DNA of 12,140 nt from CAYOVG01 sp964407285 (GTDB lineage: Bacteria > Desulfobacterota > Syntrophobacteria > Syntrophobacterales > Syntrophobacteraceae): contig CAYOVG010000218.1 in the NCBI GenBank assembly GCA_964407285.1, positions 1 to 12,140 of the forward strand, given 5' to 3'. Shown here one piece after another: positions 6,164 through 12,140 of this stretch. Under the pieces are notes generated by a model. It saw only the letters and a list, made by a program, of their open reading frames with translations. It had not been told where the DNA came from and ran no database searches. Numbering within the stretch: position 1 is the first letter of the stretch; each line of letters starts with the position of its first letter. Made by a program: the position numbers and the translations under genes.

Positions 6164-7140
6164 CTGACAAATTCCCCTTTGCCGTCAAGGAAAGGCACTC
6201 CTGTCGATACTAACAGTTCATTCTTGGCAAAGGGTACAAGAATTTCATCCCTAAAATTCTCTATGCTCTCATATCCAAGATCTCTTCCCAGTGCAAATAG
6301 TTGATCTTCACTCAGCCCCTCGTTCATACCTGCCCCTTTAGGGTGCTGTTCCATAATGAAATCAAGTAGTACGTTAAGGAAGTCGTTCTGGTTATCCGTT
6401 GTCAGCAGAGGGTCGAAGTTCTCTTCGACCCATTTCTTGGCGAGTTCCAGATCTATGACGCACTGTTTGCTGTTATATGGGAGTTGTTGAGTGAATTGGG
6501 AGAGCATTGTCAGGACCGTCCGAAATGTCGCGATGGCGGCGAGTCCGGATGGTGTCAACACATCGTAAAGTTCATCGGAGATAATGGATGCTCCACCCTT
6601 TTTGTTGAGAAAGTGATGCACTCGCTGATCTAACACTCCGGCGAGGAACTCCTTGTCGAGAGGTTCAAAGCTCCGCAGGTATTCGGTATTCTCCAGGTCT
6701 CCTACGATATTGTTGTTTCGCAGAGTGTAATCGCCCAAAACGATTGCCTTCTGGCCCGTCTTTTCCGTGTGTGCTTTGACGACATCCATTGCATTTCGTA
6801 GGTCGTTCCATGTGGACTTTATATCGGCTTCATCGATATAAATGATTTTGCCCTTAAAGCCCCGGATCTCGCCACTCTTTAGTTCCCTTGCAAAGAGTGG
6901 TCTTTGTCGTGTTTGTATGCCTTCCAGTTCCGACGACACGTGGTCTATAAAGAAAGTTTTACCGGTGCCGAGCGGCGCGGAAATGAAATACACAAGCCCC
7001 CGGCTGTTTAGGTCGTCCTCAAATCGATCCAGTATTTCCTTCTTCGATTTTTCCCTATTGTAGAATGGAACCTGGATGTCCAGGCCATACGCAAAAACCT
7101 GAGCCGCACTCCGCTTCAATTCACTGTTCGTTATCGCCAT
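6109..7140 (-). CDS. AAA-family ATPase with C-terminal winged helix, intact catalytic motifs
   Basis: A 343-aa P-loop ATPase. Walker A is SAPLGTGKT (54-62), Walker B is KIIYIDEAD (98-106, with the Asp103-Glu104 pair), and a sensor-1-like strand AIVLGDYTLRNNN lies at 132-144, so ATP hydrolysis is likely. The region after about residue 270 (LSEDQLFALGRDLGY, then DEILVPFAKNELLV and a short wing ending in FVRWPEPYL) looks like a winged helix, giving an ORC/STAND-like arrangement. The start is supported by AGGAG 8 nt before the ATG. It overlaps the 3' end of the degenerate ATPase gene by 20 bp, implying coupled translation and probably a joint complex. No family name comes to mind. An open frame-shifted reading follows its stop codon. 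Confidence 0.9.
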   Translation of the reverse strand: MAITNSELKRSAAQVFAYGLDIQVPFYNREKSKKEILDRFEDDLNSRGLVYFISAPLGTGKTFFIDHVSSELEGIQTRQRPLFARELKSGEIRGFKGKIIYIDEADIKSTWNDLRNAMDVVKAHTEKTGQKAIVLGDYTLRNNNIVGDLENTEYLRSFEPLDKEFLAGVLDQRVHHFLNKKGGASIISDELYDVLTPSGLAAIATFRTVLTMLSQFTQQLPYNSKQCVIDLELAKKWVEENFDPLLTTDNQNDFLNVLLDFIMEQHPKGAGMNEGLSEDQLFALGRDLGYESIENFRDEILVPFAKNELLVSTGVPFLDGKGEFVRWPEPYLPTIQTLLLAEL

Positions 7141-8467
7141 TAATCGTACTCCTCTTCTTCCTTATAAACTTCTTCCTCGGAGCTTCGGGTTCGGATTCAC
7201 CCGCTCCGGATGCATCAGGCATCTCGGGTTCGATTTCCCGTGCTTGTGCCGCTTTGGGCATATACATCATCTCGGCGGGCTCCAACCTGTAGGGAATTTC
7301 CTTCTTATCGCAGTCGAGACGTTCCAGCATCAGTTCCTGGACACGCACAATTATCTCCCTAATCGGCCGGTTATCGTCCCATGCCTGCCTGACGAACTTC
7401 TCGGAGAAGACGGAACCCAAATCCTTGTATTCACGTACCCCTTTTCTCCCGGGTAAAGAAGGCTTGTACCGCTTCACCAGCATCGCAAAGATTTGAGCAC
7501 TGGTATACGGAGGATACTTAATGTCAAAGAAATCCCGCCGGAACTCACGCGTCAGATCACGCCGGGTGCGTGGAGTGCAAAAGTAAATCTCTCGGATGGA
7601 TGCCGGCAGAAACGGATTTCGCTCCATCAGGATTTTCACTGAAGACACCACGTCCATGGCCCGCTGCTCGTAGAGCGTATCCACGAATGGTGCGCCGGTT
7701 GTTCCTTGCCCACCTTCCACTAGTTGAGGGAAGTGGTAGAATATGGCGGTCTGAATCCGCAGGTTTTGAAGAAGATAATTGAGTATGTCTCCTAGTCCCT
7801 GTTTAAAGAAAGGAAACTTCTTCAGGAACTTCGTAGCAGAAGGCCTTTGCGGGGAAAGGAAATTGAGGCATTCCGCTCTAAAAGCATGGAAATCCAAATC
7901 TTCCTCATAGTTGATGCAGTAGAAGTAATGGGCGGTATCCAGCTTCTGCTCCCACGGATTGTGAACCAGGTTCCAGATGATCTGGTACTTGATTTCCGTT
8001 TCCAGGGAATCCGCGGTTATTTCCTTCTGCCACTGAGGTTCACCCAAGTCGATCAAGACCGGAATCACCAGGCTGTCGACAGCTTTGTCCTCGCTGAGTC
8101 TCAAGAGATACTGGCACAATGTCGAGAGCCCGCATCCATCTTTCACAAGGATCGCGGTCAACCTCCTCGAGGACAACGCATTCCAAATATCTCCTTCCAC
8201 TTCCGGATTGATGACCATTTGCTCGAGGATGTTGTCCCTATCCAGTCTCCGTAGGTTGGGAAACTCCGGCGGAAGGCCAACCAGCGTTCGCCAAAATCTC
8301 AAGTTCTCGCGCGATCTTTCCATGGTGGATTCCCCCAAATAGTGGCTAATGCCTTGGCTCGCCCGCATGTAAGACATCCATTGGTTCAACACTCCGTGAA
8401 TGTAGTCCTCCCCAGGCGGTAAATCACTCAAGACTCGAGGGAGAACCTCGTGATGAACCAAGTACAA
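7121..8467 (-). CDS. Degenerate AAA/ORC-like ATPase paired with the next gene; start uncertain
   Basis: A 448-aa protein with the shape of an AAA/ORC ATPase but damaged motifs. The P-loop position reads VKDGCGLST (108-116), where Lys is replaced by Leu; the Walker B strand reads AIFYHFPQL (241-249) with no Asp-Glu pair; a sensor-1-like strand is IYFCTPRTRRDL (294-305); and a lid follows with KYPPYTSAQIFAMLVKRY (317-334) and NRPIREI (366-372), like the GNPRE sensor-2 region. The C-terminus is acidic and then strongly basic (RKKFIRKKRS, 431-440), which may bind nucleic acid or a partner. It is probably a non-hydrolysing partner of the overlapping ATPase. The frame opens only at an in-frame TAG at 8479-8477. 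The first candidate start is TTG at 8467 with a weak AGG; GTG near residue 26 (after GGGGAGG) or ATG at residue 31 are alternatives. A lost N-terminus is possible given the gap upstream. Confidence 0.78.
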   Translation of the reverse strand: MYLVHHEVLPRVLSDLPPGEDYIHGVLNQWMSYMRASQGISHYLGESTMERSRENLRFWRTLVGLPPEFPNLRRLDRDNILEQMVINPEVEGDIWNALSSRRLTAILVKDGCGLSTLCQYLLRLSEDKAVDSLVIPVLIDLGEPQWQKEITADSLETEIKYQIIWNLVHNPWEQKLDTAHYFYCINYEEDLDFHAFRAECLNFLSPQRPSATKFLKKFPFFKQGLGDILNYLLQNLRIQTAIFYHFPQLVEGGQGTTGAPFVDTLYEQRAMDVVSSVKILMERNPFLPASIREIYFCTPRTRRDLTREFRRDFFDIKYPPYTSAQIFAMLVKRYKPSLPGRKGVREYKDLGSVFSEKFVRQAWDDNRPIREIIVRVQELMLERLDCDKKEIPYRLEPAEMMYMPKAAQAREIEPEMPDASGAGESEPEAPRKKFIRKKRSTINGDNEQ

Positions 8468-8824
8468 GAGAATGGCCTATTCGGAATGGAAATGCAAGCG
8501 GAACGTTGCCTTATTTCCAAGGGATAATGCATGATTGTGCGAAGTCCGCCTGGGATTGGGGCCTGGATCTCAACCAAGGTCCCGAACCCCGGGCAGTCAC
8601 GCAGTTAATGGAGAGCATTCGTCGATTATAGATCGGTCGGTGTAAAATATCTTTAGTGTTCAAGAGCTTGCATTAGCCAATACTCGAAGCGATAAAGGAG
8701 TGCATAAATTAGTGAAACGGTCGTAGAAACAGTGTCGGAGTGACACACTTTCTCTGGAGAATACCACGACCTAAGCCTGTCTGCACGTGGTGCTTGCTTT
8801 GGGACGGCCGGTTGGTTCATCAGG
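8468..8824. other. 357-bp gap inside the minus-strand gene train
   Basis: No convincing gene. A 55-codon minus frame (ATG at 8820 to stop at 8653) starts just after the STAND stop but lacks a ribosome-binding site and has an uncharacteristic translation. A perfect -10 hexamer TATAAT is present on the minus strand at 8630-8625 but has no fitting -35. A short GTGTC/GACAC hairpin (8732-8746) is too weak to call as a terminator. The stretch may be a leader or promoter region for the four downstream genes, or the scar of a deletion that removed the 5' end of the degenerate ATPase gene. Confidence 0.5.
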
Positions 8825-11800
8825 CTATTTGCAGTTCTTGCAGTGAAGGCTGCGGCCAACGATCTCAAAGTCTTCCGAAAAGGATTGCTCTTCCGAGCAT
8901 TTGACGCATTTGAAAGTTCTCTTTGACCTATTGATAGTTGCCTCTCCAAAATCGATATACTTGTTCAAGAGCGAGTCGGACGGAATTTGAGCCCCACGAA
9001 ACAGCAGAAGTTTGAGGTCAACCGTATCCAGTCCTTCAGTAAAGTTTATATTCATTCCTCGGCAGTTCAGATGCATAGGCACATCGATCTTTGTTTTGAA
9101 TCTCTCCTCTCTGTCCATCAACTGCAACTTGCTTCCACCCACGGCTACAAAGCGTCCATCCGGCGAAACTGAGAGGGTTCGCGCATTCTCAAGGCAAGTG
9201 TAGTCCTGAAGACGAAAGGATTTGTCTGTGATCTGTTCCAACTTGCCGTATCGGAAAGATCCATCTGAGAGGAGAAATATTTCTTTAGCTTCAACCGCAT
9301 AGGAAATATGTCGTATCCCGGGTGTATGGGATAATCGGTCCAGCCTTAGATCGTTGAGCGACAGGAGGTAAGCTTCGGCGGCATCATCATTCACCAGAGC
9401 ATACTGATCATTGAGAATGCAGATCCCGGCAACACCTCGAACTTGATCGGAGGTTTCCTCTACCTTGTAATCCAGTCCAGCCCAATTGCGAATGATCCTC
9501 AACGATCCATCAGCATGTCCTACAACAATATTCTGCTCGTCGGGAGTAACATCCAGTGCTGTAAGCCATGGGGGATCATCAGTGATCCCAAGTGAATACC
9601 TCGTTATCCGGTTCGGAGGGCTTAGAGAAAGCCTTATTGCTTCACCGGAATATCCTCCGGCCAGCACTTCCGCTTCACTACTGGGAAGCACGAAAGCGCA
9701 TACCCCACGAACAGATGGATTGTATATACGCCGATCCATTTCATCATGAAGATTCTGAACCGAAATGTGACCATCTTTATATCCGGTAAAAATCTTTGTA
9801 TTGGATCTCCCGATACGTAAGGCTGTGATTTCGCACTGGTGTGGACGAAAACGACCGATGATCTTTCTATCCCTGATACTCCAGACGACGACACTGCCGT
9901 TTCGGGTACCGCATACAATGAAATGATTCTTTTCCCTGTCACTGTAAAAGATGCTGCTGGTCAGCAGTTCTCCGTACTCGGAAAACCGTGCGCCTTTCAG
10001 ATTGGAAAACTCCATGTTGGTGTTCGTGAGAGTCGAGTATGAAAAGTCGCAACCCGTCAAATCCGCGCTGGTCAGCAGAAGACCGGTAAGATCGGCGCCT
10101 TCGCAGTCTGCATCGCGGAGCACCGTCTTCCTGAATTGAATTCTCTTGAGTAGTTCTTTCCATCGTACGTCAACACCCACCTGTACGGCATGGAGAATAA
10201 TACTGAAACCATTGGATGCCTGATACTGAACATCCGTAAATGAGCGGTAGGCTGAATCCTCGATAAACTCTTTCAGCTTTGAACCATGATCTTCAAAGAC
10301 GATCTGTTGAACGATCATTTCCCGCGCTATAGGTGTGAGGCATATTTCTCTAACCAGAGATGCGGCATCTTTTGATGAAGAATCAAGCTCTTCAATAACG
10401 AATTTTGCCAGTAAAAACTCAAGATAAGGAGGGGATGCGAACATCAGTAAATTACGCTTTTTGATCTTTGTGCGATCCAAAAGGGTCAGTGAAGCTAGAT
10501 CATCTTTCAGTTCCGGAATCCTGCTCTTATCGATGGGGTTGTTGGGAGGTCTGTTAAATGCATTCAGCCAGTCGTCAAAGTCACAACTAGAGTTGATACC
10601 GTGTAAAGTGATCTGTTTTATAAGATATCTCAATGCCGTGCTTCGCGTCTGTCTGTCTCCGAGTACCTGCCCCCTTGTCTTCAACCATGCCTGATAGGGG
10701 AGGTCAAAGATATCAAAGGGGGATATATCTCTATTCCCTTTTTCCCTCTCACTTATCAGTCTATTAAAGCCTTGCATATTATCAGCAATCGTCCTGGCTA
10801 AAAGAGGTTTTCCTCTATTCTGCATTGCGACGCGGATGAACTCGTCCTTGTTCCCAGCATCTCTAATTTCAGGTATCTTCTCGGCATATTGATTGAGTTC
10901 GTCCTCGTCAAATCCGGAAAGCGTAATTCGATCGGTAAACGGTCCTTCGCCTTCACGTTCAAGAGGCTGTAAATAGCGAAGATAGAAGTAGTCTCGGCAT
11001 GCCAGGAATACACATCCTCGATCCCGTGCGAAGGATAAGATTTCATGAAACCCTGCTTCTATATCCTTCTTTATGGGAACGGCAAGCATTTGATCGAATG
11101 CATCGAAGAAGAGCGTAAAGACTCCCTCTCTGCATAATGACAAAAAATCTTTCAATGAAACTTTTAGTTCATACTTTGAATTCAATTCGCTTTCGATGAA
11201 CCCGCCGATACTGCCCGCAGAACGGTCGTTCAGGTTGAAAAGAATAGGGATTGTCGGCAGACAATCAAGATCTCTTGCTCTATCATTTAAGAAATTACGT
11301 AAGAAGCTCGTTTTGCCATTTCCATATTCTCCAAAGATGTAGATTAGAAATCCGTTATGCGGCTTATTGTTTAGATAGTCTGAGACGAGCTTGTTAGGAT
11401 GCGTGGTGATTTTTATTCTGTCGCTTACAACTTTAGGGGGAATGTAAATATCTCCTCCTTCCAACTCCCTCCACTCGCTATATTGTTCCTGGAGGGTTCT
11501 TCTGATATTCTCTATCTTGACTACCTGGTTTCTGAAGTCAAGGAAGATCTTCTTGTCGATCTTGATTTCACGATTCTCGGATTTCTTAATATTTTCGCGA
11601 TATGTTTCGAGCAGAGAATTCAATCCTGAGTTCTCTGCTTCTTGTTGTTCTTCTCTATCTTTGAAAAAAAGCCAAACCCTTTGGTAAGCGTATCCACTCG
11701 GAAGACATTCCGGCGACTTTTTGCTGTATTCGCAAACCAGGGTTTCGTTCGGTTCAGAGAAGAGAGGGGCTTCAATACACAGGAGAAAGCTTCCGTCTTC

Positions 11801-11860
11801 TATTTCCCGGACATGGATAGACTTATTGAGACACAGAAGACTCTTGATTGCTTTTATCAT
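8825..11860 (-). CDS. STAND/NACHT NTPase with pentapeptide repeats, WD40-like propeller and zinc ribbon
   Basis: A 1011-aa multidomain switch ATPase. In order: an N-terminal region of unknown fold (1-65); a charged probable coiled coil (about 68-130); a NACHT module with Walker A GEYGNGKT (177-184), Walker B TLFFDAFDQ (249-257), sensor strand FLACRDYF (285-292) and the GFDEDEL helix start (316-322) typical of NACHT; a helical/winged region to about 560; pentapeptide-like repeats (LRDADCEGADL to LKGARF, 581-626); a beta-propeller (about 640-920) with blades such as IVCGTRNGSVVVWSI and ALDVTPDEQNIVVGHADGSL; and a zinc ribbon with C985-x2-C988 and C1007-x2-C1010 at the extreme C-terminus. STAND proteins of this build oligomerise on sensing a ligand through the repeats and then act through an N-terminal effector or adaptor. 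No nuclease, protease or TIR motif is visible, so the effector is probably a separate protein. The start overlaps the preceding gene by 38 bp, indicating coupling. Confidence 0.93.
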   Translation of the reverse strand: MIKAIKSLLCLNKSIHVREIEDGSFLLCIEAPLFSEPNETLVCEYSKKSPECLPSGYAYQRVWLFFKDREEQQEAENSGLNSLLETYRENIKKSENREIKIDKKIFLDFRNQVVKIENIRRTLQEQYSEWRELEGGDIYIPPKVVSDRIKITTHPNKLVSDYLNNKPHNGFLIYIFGEYGNGKTSFLRNFLNDRARDLDCLPTIPILFNLNDRSAGSIGGFIESELNSKYELKVSLKDFLSLCREGVFTLFFDAFDQMLAVPIKKDIEAGFHEILSFARDRGCVFLACRDYFYLRYLQPLEREGEGPFTDRITLSGFDEDELNQYAEKIPEIRDAGNKDEFIRVAMQNRGKPLLARTIADNMQGFNRLISEREKGNRDISPFDIFDLPYQAWLKTRGQVLGDRQTRSTALRYLIKQITLHGINSSCDFDDWLNAFNRPPNNPIDKSRIPELKDDLASLTLLDRTKIKKRNLLMFASPPYLEFLLAKFVIEELDSSSKDAASLVREICLTPIAREMIVQQIVFEDHGSKLKEFIEDSAYRSFTDVQYQASNGFSIILHAVQVGVDVRWKELLKRIQFRKTVLRDADCEGADLTGLLLTSADLTGCDFSYSTLTNTNMEFSNLKGARFSEYGELLTSSIFYSDREKNHFIVCGTRNGSVVVWSIRDRKIIGRFRPHQCEITALRIGRSNTKIFTGYKDGHISVQNLHDEMDRRIYNPSVRGVCAFVLPSSEAEVLAGGYSGEAIRLSLSPPNRITRYSLGITDDPPWLTALDVTPDEQNIVVGHADGSLRIIRNWAGLDYKVEETSDQVRGVAGICILNDQYALVNDDAAEAYLLSLNDLRLDRLSHTPGIRHISYAVEAKEIFLLSDGSFRYGKLEQITDKSFRLQDYTCLENARTLSVSPDGRFVAVGGSKLQLMDREERFKTKIDVPMHLNCRGMNINFTEGLDTVDLKLLLFRGAQIPSDSLLNKYIDFGEATINRSKRTFKCVKCSEEQSFSEDFEIVGRSLHCKNCK

Positions 11861-12125
11861 CGGTTAGCACATCCATTTTAATAGCGGTAAATAGTCCATC
11901 ATAATCCAGATACCCAAATTGTTTTTCAAAAAATTGTGCGTAGATCTTTTTGTTAAAGTCTTCCTTCTGTCGGTACATTGGAAGCGGAAAGGATTTATCA
12001 AATACTATAGTAATTGATAGAATCCTGTCTTTCATATCGAATGCGATCCGACTTTCAAGAATCCGTTGTTCTGTCTTGTGTTTTATGAAATCTTTCTCTG
12101 ACTCTTCCTGTTTTGATCCTTTCAT
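11823..12125 (-). CDS. Small protein upstream of the STAND gene, unrecognised, 5' end uncertain
   Basis: A 100-aa charged protein if it starts at the ATG at 12125. The frame stays open to the window edge at 12140 and no ribosome-binding site precedes this ATG, so the real start may lie outside the window. I do not recognise the family. It begins with a charged helix (KGSKQEESEKDFIKHKTEQR), followed by a beta-rich core (ILSITIVFDKSFPLPMY) and a YLDYDGLFTAIKMD segment. It contains no cysteine, membrane helix or signal peptide. Its last 38 bp overlap the start of the STAND NTPase gene, so the two are translationally coupled, and it may be an adaptor or effector working with the NTPase. That role rests only on position. 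Confidence 0.6.
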   Translation of the reverse strand: MKGSKQEESEKDFIKHKTEQRILESRIAFDMKDRILSITIVFDKSFPLPMYRQKEDFNKKIYAQFFEKQFGYLDYDGLFTAIKMDVLTDDKSNQESSVSQ

Positions 12126-12140
12126 ATTGTTTAGCGGATT

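Noticed and set aside
8625..8630. Perfect TATAAT on the minus strand within the 357-bp gap
   Set aside because: No -35-like hexamer lies 16-19 bp upstream, so I do not call a promoter, although this remains the most likely place for an internal one.
8653..8820. 55-codon minus-strand ORF just after the STAND stop
   Set aside because: It has no ribosome-binding site and its translation looks like chance sequence; it is weaker than the ORF at 6005-6163, which has both spacing and a ribosome-binding site.
3215..12125. Cassette as BREX, retron, CBASS, Avs or another named defence system
   Set aside because: No methyltransferase, reverse transcriptase, cyclase/nucleotidyltransferase, nuclease or TIR signature was seen in any of the proteins.

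Overview
The window holds seven well-supported protein genes and one possible small one. It splits into two parts of different character. The left part (about 1-3.2 kb) is GC-rich and looks like ordinary chromosome: an AmpG-type muropeptide permease on the minus strand and a lysine 2,3-aminomutase-family radical SAM enzyme on the plus strand. No single feature names the organism. High GC in the housekeeping genes, an anaerobe-type PLP/radical SAM aminomutase, a GTAG-headed REP-like hairpin and accessory STAND ATPase genes would fit a Gram-negative environmental anaerobe, possibly a Desulfobacterota (Syntrophobacter-like) bacterium. That placement is inference.

The right part (about 3.2-12.1 kb) is a minus-strand gene train that reads from the right edge leftward: (1) a small unrecognised protein, possibly cut by the window edge; (2) a 1011-aa STAND/NACHT NTPase carrying a coiled coil, pentapeptide repeats, a WD40-like propeller and a C-terminal zinc ribbon; (3) a gap of about 350 bp; (4) a 448-aa AAA/ORC-like protein whose Walker motifs are degenerate; (5) an intact 343-aa AAA ATPase overlapping it by 20 bp; (6) a possible 52-aa frame-shifted ORF across the next junction; (7) a 555-aa protein with a winged-helix-like N-terminus and an alpha/alpha-toroid of the squalene-hopene cyclase/prenyltransferase type, in which the class II cyclase acid motif appears as DVAP; (8) a 362-aa radical SAM protein.

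The genes in this train overlap or lie close together, apart from the one gap, and none is a housekeeping gene. The simplest reading is an accessory cassette in which a STAND sensor and/or a live/dead AAA pair controls a toroid plus radical SAM module. I do not recognise this combination as a named defence, signalling or biosynthetic system. It is the best candidate here for something undescribed, and its function cannot be read from the sequence.

Boundaries: ampG has a near-ideal sigma70 promoter (both hexamers perfect, 18-bp spacer). kamA is preceded by a 535-bp intergenic stretch with a weak promoter candidate and a hairpin close to its ribosome-binding site. kamA and the radical SAM gene converge on a 190-bp spacer holding the REP-like hairpin. 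I saw no tRNA, rRNA, CRISPR array, transposase or integrase.
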